DNA of 6,054 nt from assembly GCA_030430835.1 (NCBI GenBank), contig JAUIKJ010000194.1, positions 1 to 6,054 on the forward strand, in the 5' to 3' direction. Origin of the DNA: Candidatus Hydrogenedentota bacterium. Its GTDB lineage: Bacteria > Hydrogenedentota > Hydrogenedentia > Hydrogenedentales > JAEUWI01. Made by a program: the position numbers and the translations under genes. Shown piece by piece: positions 1-5,468 of the stretch. Every line of letters begins with the position of its first letter. The first letter of the stretch is position 1. The notes beneath the pieces are model-generated. The model searched no databases. It had not been told where the DNA came from and was given only the letters and a program-made list of their open reading frames with translations.

Positions 1-201
1 CTCGTCTTCCCCCCGCTCCCCGACCGCGAGACCGAATACGCCGCGCACACCTATGCGGTCAACGCTCTCGGCCAGATCATCTACGACAAGGGCAACGACC
101 ACCTCATCGACGCAGACCGATGCGCGGTGCTCCGCCACTACATGGACACCCTGGACGAATGCACGAGTGCCGGACCGGGTGTGGCGGTCGGGTGGTTCTG
201 A
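1..201 (+). CDS. C-terminal fragment, probable phage-type large terminase (nuclease domain)
   Basis: The first 66 codons in frame 1 are open to a TGA at 199-201; the gene begins upstream of the window. The tail contains PPLPDRETEYAAHTY (residues 4-18) and then YDKGNDHLIDADRCAVL (28-44). A short stretch of the form K-G-x-D-x-x-D-A ending in a helix is typical of the last acidic catalytic motif in the RNase H-like nuclease domain of large terminase subunits, which cut and package viral DNA. D33 and D37 would be the relevant acids. The other reading frames here give low-complexity Arg/Ser/Thr-rich translations, so frame 1 is the coding one. No other phage gene is visible because the sequence to the left is missing. 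The family call rests on one motif; another nuclease with the same fold is possible. Confidence 0.45.
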   Translation, partial: LVFPPLPDRETEYAAHTYAVNALGQIIYDKGNDHLIDADRCAVLRHYMDTLDECTSAGPGVAVGWF

Positions 202-248
202 ACTATGCACGAAGTGCTACGCCGATCCACTGCACTACCGGCGCGCGC

Positions 249-283
249 ACTGGATTCCCGCCGCCGCGGGAATGACGTACGTC
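249..283. repeat. Short palindromic repeat with GC hairpin between convergent genes
   Basis: An 8-bp perfect stem, ATTCCCGC (254-261) with GCGGGAAT (266-273), closes a 4-base loop. It lies in a unit of the widespread type CTGGATTCCCG...CGGGAATGACG, known from memory as an interspersed repeat in many bacterial genomes. A second, perfect 10-base palindrome GACGTACGTC (274-283) follows at once. The unit sits in the 91 bases between the stop codons of the terminase-like gene and the minus-strand phosphoesterase gene. It could act as a two-way transcription barrier, but no T-run follows on either strand. Confidence 0.5.
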
Positions 284-292
284 GAGGCGGGA

Positions 293-1234
293 CTAGGAGA
301 CTTTCTGCGTATGCGCGCGGAGCACTCGATTTCCCAGCCGATATTCCACCACTACGCCACGGTGGTCCGTCGGGTAGGGCTGCAACACGATGTCGGCGTG
401 GTCGGGGTGTTCACCGAGCACGAAGGCCTCCACCGGCTTCACGCCAGGGCCGGCGTGGTAGAGCAAGTCGATGCGGTCGTGTACTTCGCCGGGGGCCTGG
501 ATGGGGGTCCAGGTGTCGCCGCGATCTTCGACGGCATCCGGGCGCAGGGCGCGGAAGGAATCGTGCAGGCCCGCTGAATGGACCCGCGTGGACGTGGGCC
601 ACGCGACGGCCATGCCGAAGTTCAGACCCGCCGCCGCGGCGTCCGCGCCCCAGTCGAGGTGCGACGCTTCATTGAAGTCTCCTCCGAGAAAAACTGCGTA
701 GCCCGCTTCGAGGCGTGCCGTGATCTCGTCCAGCACGGGGGCGATCTGGTGCCCGCGTGTCGCGTCCGCGACGCGGATGAGTTCGGCGTCCGTCAACATC
801 CGATCATCGCGCAGGTCGTAGGGGCCATAGGGATAGGCCTCGAGATGCACACCGAAGACCCAGACGATACGGCCACTGGGCAGGCGCAGTGCGACGCCAT
901 AGCGCGAAGCCGCGGCGATCTCGAAGCGGGAGACCATAGCGACGCTGTCGTTCATCCGCCGCGATTCCCAGCCGAGCGCATCCGCGATGGCGGGCAGGGA
1001 TGCCTTCACTTCTTGAAGGATGACGACGTCCGCGCCGGAAAGCCGAATGCCGCGCACGGTCTGGCTAATGGGCTGCCCGAGTTCGGTACCGCCCTTAAGG
1101 ATATTGAAGGTGAGGATGCGCACCGTCTCCTCCGGCCACGGCCCGGCGCCCGCTGGCGCCACGGGCGTCGTGCGGCATCCGGGCATCAGAACAAGCAGAA
1201 ATGCGGCGCAAAGGGCCGGGACAAGAACACGCAT
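293..1234 (-). CDS. Exported lipoprotein, endonuclease/exonuclease/phosphatase (EEP) family
   Basis: A 313-residue protein with an N-terminal lipoprotein signal: basic start, hydrophobic stretch 4-17 and a lipobox-like LMPGC ending at Cys20, so the mature protein should be lipid-anchored outside the cytoplasmic membrane. The rest is one EEP (DNase I-like/AP endonuclease fold) domain with all key motifs: LTFNIL (Asn44), VILQEV (Glu75), FGVHLEA (His130), GGDFNE (Asp186, Asn188), HDRIDLLY (Asp253, Asp256) and PTDHRGV (Asp290, His291). The family hydrolyses phosphodiester or phosphomonoester bonds with Mg2+; members attack DNA, sphingolipids, inositol phosphates or nucleotides, and the substrate cannot be read here. 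The ATG at 1232-1234 has GAGGAA (1241-1246) six bases upstream. The gene starts 16 bases after the dioxygenase stop codon, so the two are very probably co-transcribed and both act extracytoplasmically. Confidence 0.88.
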   Translation of the reverse strand: MRVLVPALCAAFLLVLMPGCRTTPVAPAGAGPWPEETVRILTFNILKGGTELGQPISQTVRGIRLSGADVVILQEVKASLPAIADALGWESRRMNDSVAMVSRFEIAAASRYGVALRLPSGRIVWVFGVHLEAYPYGPYDLRDDRMLTDAELIRVADATRGHQIAPVLDEITARLEAGYAVFLGGDFNEASHLDWGADAAAAGLNFGMAVAWPTSTRVHSAGLHDSFRALRPDAVEDRGDTWTPIQAPGEVHDRIDLLYHAGPGVKPVEAFVLGEHPDHADIVLQPYPTDHRGVVVEYRLGNRVLRAHTQKVS

Positions 1235-1250
1235 GGCGGTTTCCTCGGGC

Positions 1251-1925
1251 TCAGGCTTCGGGCGTGAATCCGAGGACGATATCGAAGTGTGCGGTCAATT
1301 CGCCAATGCGCGAGTCCGCGATGGGCGCGAAATCGACGATGACCGATTCGCGTGCCTTGGCGTCGCGAATGCCGTTGAGCACGCCATCAGTCTCGTTCAG
1401 CGCTTCGCCGCGCACGTAGCACTGCGTGGTGAACTTTTCCTGCCCGGGCGCGTGGACGCTGTAGTGGATGTGCGGGGTGCGCTGGCCGCGCCCTTCGCCA
1501 TAGGGCACGGGCTTGATCGTGCGGAAGCTGTACTCCCCGCTGGACCCAGTGAGGAATCGGCCATAGCCCTGGAAGTTGCCATCGAGTTCGTCGCGGCTCC
1601 CGCCGCGACTGTGGATATAGATCCCGTTGTGGTCCACCTGCCAGATCTCGACTACCGCGTTGCGAATAGGTTCGCCGGTCGCGTCGAGGATGTGGCCGTT
1701 CAGGTGCGTCACTTCGCCGACGGCGCTGCTGAGATGGTCGTTGACAATGAGCAGGTCGTTGTCCGTGTCGAGCGGGAGGGTATCCGGGAAGAAGGGGCCT
1801 TCGGTCTGGCGCGGGGTGCGGATCAATTCCTCCGCGAAGACACCCGGCGCGGCCAGGGCCGCTGCGCCCAGCGCCGCGTGCCGCAGGAATTTCCGCCGCG
1901 TATGCATGTAGATGTTCTTGTTCAT
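1251..1925 (-). CDS. Tat-exported intradiol ring-cleavage dioxygenase
   Basis: A 224-residue protein of the protocatechuate 3,4-dioxygenase/catechol 1,2-dioxygenase superfamily, which uses non-haem Fe(III) and O2 to split catechol-type rings between the two hydroxyls. The N-terminus holds a twin-arginine signal, TRRKFLR (9-15), an Ala-rich hydrophobic stretch and a likely cleavage site after VFA (31). The catalytic part has TEGPFFP (41-47), the intradiol signature LNGHILDATGEP...VVEIWQ (75-96) and four Fe ligands: Tyr103, Tyr142, His152 and His154. Arg149 lies three residues before the first His, as in PcaH. Tyr103 to Tyr142 is 39 residues, matching PcaH from memory; the loop before His152 is about three residues shorter. 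The start is ATG 1923-1925 with GAGGG 11 bases upstream; a GTG at 2001-2003 would add 26 residues before the Tat motif and is less likely. The true substrate is unknown: many exported members are annotated only by fold. Confidence 0.9.
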   Translation of the reverse strand: MNKNIYMHTRRKFLRHAALGAAALAAPGVFAEELIRTPRQTEGPFFPDTLPLDTDNDLLIVNDHLSSAVGEVTHLNGHILDATGEPIRNAVVEIWQVDHNGIYIHSRGGSRDELDGNFQGYGRFLTGSSGEYSFRTIKPVPYGEGRGQRTPHIHYSVHAPGQEKFTTQCYVRGEALNETDGVLNGIRDAKARESVIVDFAPIADSRIGELTAHFDIVLGFTPEA

Positions 1926-2014
1926 GGGAAATGCTTCCCTCTTGCTGTTTGCTGGTCTGTTTAACCCAACCCGCCGGGCCAGGTTCCCGGCGAATACGCG
2001 CACCCTCCTTTATA
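1926..2014 (-). promoter_or_regulatory. Leader of the dioxygenase-phosphoesterase operon with two hairpins
   Basis: Read on the minus strand, a possible -10 box TATAAA (2014-2009) has no convincing -35. Downstream is a strong 7-bp GC hairpin, CGCCGGG (1992-1986) with CCCGGCG (1978-1972), loop 7. A small hairpin, GGGAA (1939-1935) with TTCCC (1930-1926), loop 4, ends at the base before the ATG and folds part of the only SD-like sequence into its stem. A perfect AAGGAGG (2010-2004) is also present but is 78 bases from the ATG and directly abuts a GTG, which is too close to serve it. Confidence 0.35.
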
Positions 2015-2044
2015 CCACGGGCGACCGCCTGCTAGGCTTTCGTG

Positions 2045-2737
2045 ATGATTCTACCCACACCGATACTCCTGACGAACGACGATGGCATTGATGCGCCGGG
2101 CATCCGTGCGCTGCACGATGCCTTCGGCAACACGCCCACCCTCATCGCACCCTCCACCGTGCGCTCCGGCTGCAGCCACGCCATCACCATGGAATCCCGC
2201 CTGGAGGCGGAGGTACGCAGCCCAGCGGAGATCTCGGTCAGCGGCACGCCCGCGGACTGTGTCCGCCTCGCGTTGCATGGGCTGATGGAGCCGCCCGCGC
2301 TGGTGCTCTCCGGCATCAACGAAGGCGGCAACCTCGGACACGACATCTACCTCTCCGGCACCGTCGCCGCTGCGCGCGAGGCGGCGTTCTACGGCGTGCC
2401 GTCGATCGCGGTGTCGCGCTACTTCAAGGCGGACGAGACCATCGACTGGCCGCGCACCACGCGGCTCGCGCGCGAAGTGATCGAGACCTTGCTCCCGCGC
2501 GAAACGAAGCCCGGCGAATTCTGGAACATCAACCTGCCGCACCTGGAAGCCGGCGCCCCGGACCCGGAAGTCGTCTTCTGCGAACGCTGCACCCGCGCGC
2601 TTCCCCTGGAGTACCACGCCGATGCCGAAGGCTATTACTACCGCCGCGGCTTCTACCACACCCGCGACCGCGACCCCGGCGCGGATGTCGAAGTCTGCTT
2701 CAGTGGCAAGATCGCGGTGACGCTGCTGCGGATTTAA
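2045..2737 (+). CDS. surE: 5'/3'-nucleotidase SurE
   Basis: A 230-residue protein of the SurE family, which removes phosphate from 5'- and 3'-nucleotides (and, in E. coli, short polyphosphate) with a divalent metal and is linked to stationary-phase and stress survival. Visible motifs are LLTNDDGIDAPGI (8-20) with metal-binding Asp12 and Asp13, RSGCSHAIT (40-48) with Ser41, SGTPADCVRLAL (66-77), SGINEGGNLGHD (89-100) with the conserved Asn residues, and SGTVAAAREA (104-113). The C-terminus keeps the family ending of the type D-x-E-V-x-F-x-G-K-I-A-V-T-L-L. Length is slightly below that of E. coli SurE (about 253). The start is ATG 2045 with a weak AGG at 2034-2036; an in-frame GTG directly before it (2042) would add one residue. 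It is divergent from the dioxygenase operon, about 120 bases away. It lies alone, not beside pcm or rpoS as in enterobacteria. Confidence 0.95.
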   Translation: MILPTPILLTNDDGIDAPGIRALHDAFGNTPTLIAPSTVRSGCSHAITMESRLEAEVRSPAEISVSGTPADCVRLALHGLMEPPALVLSGINEGGNLGHDIYLSGTVAAAREAAFYGVPSIAVSRYFKADETIDWPRTTRLAREVIETLLPRETKPGEFWNINLPHLEAGAPDPEVVFCERCTRALPLEYHADAEGYYYRRGFYHTRDRDPGADVEVCFSGKIAVTLLRI

Positions 2738-2757
2738 CGCACATCGTTTCTGGTGAA

Positions 2758-2836
2758 CGGGAGGGCGAGCGTCCCCGCGAGCCGGTTTGGGCGTTGCAAT
2801 GACGCGATCCGGCGCGTGGGGACACGCGCCCTCCCG
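2758..2836. repeat. 79-bp imperfect palindromic repeat element
   Basis: The left arm 2758-2785 and right arm 2809-2836 are inverted copies of 28 bases with four mismatches. The outer ends (2758-2767 and 2827-2836) match exactly, as do the central GTCCCC and GGGGAC blocks. The spacer contains a smaller inverted pair, GCGT (2791-2794) and ACGC (2802-2805). It starts 20 bases after the surE stop codon. Elements of this style (GGGAGGGCGAGCGTC... ends) are, from memory, dispersed in large bacterial genomes of the planctomycete and verrucomicrobial kind. It could serve as the 3' end structure of surE mRNA; there is no T-run for a classical terminator. Confidence 0.75.
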
Positions 2837-2850
2837 ATCACTCCCACCCT

Positions 2851-2876
2851 GTCATTTCGACCGAAGGGAGAAATCT
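2851..2876. repeat. Short interspersed repeat, GTCATTTCGACC... type
   Basis: This 26-base unit starts GTCATTTCGACC and ends GAGAAATCT, with ATTTC (2854-2858) mirrored by GAAAT (2870-2874). The same kind of unit recurs, from memory, in intergenic DNA of many unrelated bacteria. It is the second of three repeat types in this gap. The bases between it and the next element (2877-2934) show nothing I can name. Confidence 0.45.
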
Positions 2877-2934
2877 TAACCCACCCGCACCGCTCGGAGT
2901 GTTCCTAATCCTCACCCCGTGAGCTTCGCTTGTC

Positions 2935-3064
2935 TTCTCGTTCCCAAGCTCCCGCTTGGGAACGCACTTGCACGGGAAGCTCCCGCTTCCCGATTTACAA
3001 AGGACGCGAAGCAGGAGCTTCGCGACGCAATTTCCGTTACCAAGCAAGAGCTTGGGAACGAGAA
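2935..3064. repeat. 130-bp compound palindrome of four hairpins (REP/BIME- or MITE-like)
   Basis: Both ends are perfect 15-base inverted repeats, TTCTCGTTCCCAAGC at the left and its complement at the right. Inside are four hairpins: 2940-2963 (10-bp stem), 2973-2992 (8 bp), 3005-3024 (8 bp) and 3036-3059 (10 bp, one mismatch). All have 4-base loops (TCCC, TCCC, AGGA, AAGA) closed by AAGC/GCTT. Hairpins 1 and 4 are inverted copies of each other, as are 2 and 3, so the whole unit is one large imperfect inverted repeat around a 12-base centre (2993-3004). It encodes no protein. It ends nine bases from the stop codon of the minus-strand SRPBCC gene and may form the 3' end of that mRNA. The layout resembles paired REP sequences mobilised in trans by RAYT transposases; no such transposase is in the window. 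Confidence 0.8.
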
Positions 3065-3073
3065 CCAATGTGT

Positions 3074-3688
3074 CTACTTCCCGACCCTCGCTTCCAGCGC
3101 ATCCAGCACCTGCCGCCAATGTTCCTTCATACGCTTCCGCTCGGTCGCGTTCGACAGTTTTTCCTGATGGACACCGAGCACCGTCTTGCCACCCTTGGGC
3201 GTGAGTGTAAGTTGAAGGGTCGACGCTTTCTTCAGCGCAGTGGGATGCCAGGTCAGCCGGATGCGCTTGCCTTCGGCCACGGTGCGAATCTCGCCGGTGG
3301 TGCTGTCGCGCGTCTCGTAGGCCACGCCCTTCTCAAGTTTCAGCCGCGCCACATCCCCCAGCCACAACTTCCGCCCGGCCGGTTTCGTGATCAGCGCCCA
3401 CGCCTGGTCCGCCGCAATCGGCAGGGTCCGGCTCACACCCACCTGAAAACCCGCATCCGCCGTCTGCCCCAGCACCCGCTTGCCCCGTGCCTTCTCATAG
3501 CCCACCGTGATCGTCTGTTGCCACCACCCGCTTTCGACCAGCCCCTTCTCTTTGAGCAGCAAGACAATGTCCTTGTGCGCCATCCCCTTCGCGCCCAGTT
3601 GGTCCAAGGTCTTCAGCCATTCGTCCCACGACTTCCCCGTGGCCTTGTGCACCGCTTCGTCTGACGCGTCATAGGTTTTTTCGGTCAC
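3074..3688 (-). CDS. DUF4287 + SRPBCC (AHSA1-like) domain protein
   Basis: A 204-residue cytoplasmic protein with two parts. Residues about 9-72 match the DUF4287 pattern: TGKSWDEWLKTLD (17-29), a HKDIV segment (38-42) and SGWWQQTITVGYEKARG (53-69). Residues about 80-200 form an SRPBCC/AHSA1 fold with opening strand GFQVGVSRTLPIAADQAWALI (written in two parts: 81-90 and 91-100), RLTWHP (144-149), strand STLQLTLTP (156-164) and a long C-terminal helix EHWRQVLDALEARV (189-202). SRPBCC proteins bind hydrophobic ligands in a deep cavity, or act as Hsp90 co-chaperone-like modules; no ligand can be assigned. The start is GTG 3686-3688, chosen because GAGGAGG lies eight bases upstream and the family motif begins soon after. 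It is divergent from the Rrf2 gene, so may share its control region. Confidence 0.85.
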   Translation of the reverse strand: MTEKTYDASDEAVHKATGKSWDEWLKTLDQLGAKGMAHKDIVLLLKEKGLVESGWWQQTITVGYEKARGKRVLGQTADAGFQVGVSRTLPIAADQAWALITKPAGRKLWLGDVARLKLEKGVAYETRDSTTGEIRTVAEGKRIRLTWHPTALKKASTLQLTLTPKGGKTVLGVHQEKLSNATERKRMKEHWRQVLDALEARVGK

Positions 3689-3696
3689 GACACATA

Positions 3697-3703
3697 CCTC
3701 CTC
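3697..3703 (-). promoter_or_regulatory. Strong SD site fixing a GTG start
   Basis: On the minus strand GAGGAGG is followed by eight bases and then GTG (3688-3686), with no in-frame ATG near it. An ATG three bases before that GTG's SD spacing ends is out of frame and meets a stop after three codons. This supports a GTG start for the DUF4287-SRPBCC gene over a longer TTG-started reading to 3733. Confidence 0.75.
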
Positions 3704-3715
3704 AATAAGCAGAAG

Positions 3716-3744
3716 TTTACAATACCTTATCAAAACGATAATAA
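3716..3744 (+). promoter_or_regulatory. Putative Rrf2 promoter with overlapping dyad operator
   Basis: In an AT-rich patch between the divergent SRPBCC and Rrf2 genes, TTTACA (3716-3721) is followed by GATAAT (3737-3742, spacer 15) or TAATAA (3739-3744, spacer 17). A perfect dyad, TTATC (3727-3731)-AAAAC-GATAA (3737-3741), overlaps the -10 box. Rrf2 proteins commonly bind dyads over their own promoter, so autoregulation is likely. The same dyad is about 40 bases upstream of the SRPBCC start codon and may affect that gene as well. Confidence 0.45.
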
Positions 3745-3780
3745 TTACACCTCACCTTGTCCCGGACCCAGTACGGCCCC

Positions 3781-4194
3781 ATGAATATCTCCGCACGATG
3801 TGAATATGCCTGCCGCGCGATGGCGGAGCTGGCGCAGCATGCGCGGACGCAGGAGACGCTGCCGTCGTGTACGATTGCGGAGCGGCGGCGGATTCCGGAG
3901 AAGTATCTGGTGCATATTCTGCTCCAGTTGAAGCGGGCGGGGCTGGTGCTGAGTGTGCGCGGGAAGCAGGGGGGCTACCGGCTGGCGCGGGCGCCGCACG
4001 AGATTAGTTTGCGCGAGGTGGTGGAGGCGGTCGATGGTCCGATCCTGGATCCGCTTCCGGTACAGGAGACGAACCCGGATGTGCTGACGCCGGTGTGGTC
4101 GCGCGTGGCGGTAAGCATCGGCAAGGCCATGGACGAAACCACGGTGAGTGATCTGGCGGACGAGTCCGCCGACACAAACATGTATTACATCTGA
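3781..4194 (+). CDS. Rrf2-family transcriptional regulator lacking Fe-S cysteines
   Basis: A 137-residue winged-helix regulator. It opens MNISARCEYACRAMAELA, the family start, followed by the recognition region IAERRRIPEKYLVHILLQL (32-50), then KRAGLVLSVRGKQGGYRLAR (51-70), the wing, and EISLREVVEAVDGP (74-87). It ends NMYYI. IscR, NsrR and RsrR carry three cysteines after about residue 90 that hold an Fe-S cluster; here the only cysteines are 7, 11 and 30, so a canonical cluster site is absent. Such members may sense through a partner protein (as CymR does with CysK) or a bound ligand; which applies is unknown. ATG 3781 has no clear SD; a TTG at 3757 would extend it by eight residues not seen in the family. 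The aminotransferase starts 11 bases after its stop and is the obvious co-transcribed target. Confidence 0.92.
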   Translation: MNISARCEYACRAMAELAQHARTQETLPSCTIAERRRIPEKYLVHILLQLKRAGLVLSVRGKQGGYRLARAPHEISLREVVEAVDGPILDPLPVQETNPDVLTPVWSRVAVSIGKAMDETTVSDLADESADTNMYYI

Positions 4195-4205
4195 ACAGGA
4201 ACACG

Positions 4206-5459
4206 ATGGGTATCGAACACCAGGACGAGAAGAAGGGCAACGCAATTCGCCACCGCTACGGGATGGTGGTGGGCCGCGGACAGTCGACGTGGACGCCGAC
4301 GCAGGCGGTCATCACGAAGGCGAAGGGGGACTGGCTGGAGACGGCGGACGGCCGGCGCCTGATCGATTTCTCGTCGGGCGTGCTGGTGAGCAACCTGGGC
4401 TACGCGCACCCGGGATTTGAGAAGCATTGGAAGCGCTACTGCAAGGGCCTGCCGCGCAATGCCTACAACCTGATCACGGAGATTCAGACGGAGGCGGCGG
4501 AGCGGCTGGTGAAGAGCATGAAGAGGCCCTTCGCGGAGAAGACGCTGTGGGCCGCGAGCGGATCGGAAGGCATCCAGAAAGCGATGTGGTGCGCGCTTAA
4601 GCGCGATCCGGAGAAGCACATCATCCTCGCGACGCGCCGGGGCTTTCACGGGAAGAAGGGCCTCGCGAACGACGTGACCGGCGAGGTGAGTGCGAACCCG
4701 AATGTGCGCTGGGTGCCTTTCCCTTGTGAAGACGAGCAACCGGAATCCTTCTATGCGGAGGCGCTGGACGCGTTGGGCAAGGCCCACGCCGGCAAGATCG
4801 CGCTGCTGATCACCGAGCCCTACCTGGGCGCGGCAGGCTCCTTCCATCCGCCGAAGTGGTATCACAAGCTGCTGGAGAACTGGTGCCGCGCGAACGAGGT
4901 GCCCTTCATCTTCGACGAAGTCCAGGCCTGCTTCGGTCGCACGGGCAACATGTATGCCTTCGAAAGCTACGGGGTCGAGCCGGATCTGGTCGTGCTGGGC
5001 AAGGGCATGGGCAGCGGCGAGGCCTGTTCCGCGGTAGTGGGGCGCGCGGACTTGATTGATGCGCTGGATTACGGCGAAGCCTCGGACACCTTCAGCGCAC
5101 AGCCTTCGGCCTGCGCCGCAGTGTGTGCCACGCTCGACGTGTTCAAGGAAGAGAAGGTGGTGCAACACGCGCGCAAGACGGGTAAGTATCTGAGTAAGCT
5201 GCTGCAGGAATTGCCGAAGCGCTTTTCCTTTGTAAAGGCGGTGCGCGGCGAGGGCATGGTCTACGGCATCGAGATGGAGAACGCGGCCATTGCGAACCGC
5301 TGTGTGCTGGAGGCCTACCGCGCGAAGCCGAAGCGCGGGGTGCACCTGCTCGGGCCGCTCGCGCAGAAGGTGCTGCGCGTCAGCCCGCCGCTCATCATGA
5401 GCCGGGACCGGCTGGACGAAGCCGCCGGACTACTGACCAAGGCCTGGGAACGAATCTGA
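4206..5459 (+). CDS. Class III PLP-dependent aminotransferase
   Basis: A 417-residue protein of the fold-type I, class III (ornithine/4-aminobutyrate/acetylornithine) aminotransferase group, of normal family length. Seen in order: LIDFSSGVLVSNLGYAHP (52-69), the cofactor phosphate loop ASGSEGIQKA (117-126), GFHGKKG (146-152), ITEP (202-205), the signature FIFDEVQACFGRTG (234-247) with Asp237 for the pyridine nitrogen and Gln240, the Schiff-base lysine Lys266 in LGKGMGSG (264-271), and DTFSAQP (294-300). The enzyme moves an amino group, usually from an omega-amine or amino acid, to a 2-oxoacid. The loop reads GSEG where most relatives have G[ST]E[AG], so substrate cannot be inferred. ATG 4206 has AGGA (4197-4200) five bases upstream. 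It follows the Rrf2 gene as the second gene of a probable operon. Confidence 0.93.
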   Translation: MGIEHQDEKKGNAIRHRYGMVVGRGQSTWTPTQAVITKAKGDWLETADGRRLIDFSSGVLVSNLGYAHPGFEKHWKRYCKGLPRNAYNLITEIQTEAAERLVKSMKRPFAEKTLWAASGSEGIQKAMWCALKRDPEKHIILATRRGFHGKKGLANDVTGEVSANPNVRWVPFPCEDEQPESFYAEALDALGKAHAGKIALLITEPYLGAAGSFHPPKWYHKLLENWCRANEVPFIFDEVQACFGRTGNMYAFESYGVEPDLVVLGKGMGSGEACSAVVGRADLIDALDYGEASDTFSAQPSACAAVCATLDVFKEEKVVQHARKTGKYLSKLLQELPKRFSFVKAVRGEGMVYGIEMENAAIANRCVLEAYRAKPKRGVHLLGPLAQKVLRVSPPLIMSRDRLDEAAGLLTKAWERI

Positions 5460-5468
5460 GGCGGAAGA

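Noticed and set aside
578..1964. Plus-strand open frames of 229 and 314 codons across the dioxygenase and phosphoesterase genes
   Set aside because: They span the junction of two well-supported minus-strand genes, have no family motif and no SD site, and are shadows.
1926..2003. GTG-started N-terminal extension of the dioxygenase
   Set aside because: AAGGAGG abuts the GTG with no spacing, and the extension would put the Tat motif unusually far from the N-terminus.
1984..2016. Promoter for surE at TATACC (2011-2016)
   Set aside because: No -35-like hexamer lies at a usable distance, so the -10 likeness alone is not enough.
2051..2659. 202-codon minus-strand frame inside surE
   Set aside because: The opposite strand encodes an intact SurE with all motifs.
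2935..3064. CRISPR array or attenuator array
   Set aside because: The units are hairpins of two sizes in inverted order with no constant repeat and spacer pattern.
2930..3664. Plus-strand frame running through the hairpin element and SRPBCC gene
   Set aside because: Its first part is translated repeat and the rest is antisense to a motif-bearing gene.
3757..3780. TTG-started extension of the Rrf2 protein
   Set aside because: Rrf2 proteins begin at the M-N-I-S type sequence and there is no SD site before the TTG.
4185..5345. 386-codon open frame antisense to the aminotransferase
   Set aside because: It is Arg/Leu/His-rich with no recognisable motif and mirrors a gene with complete catalytic motifs on the other strand; long antisense frames are expected in GC-rich DNA.
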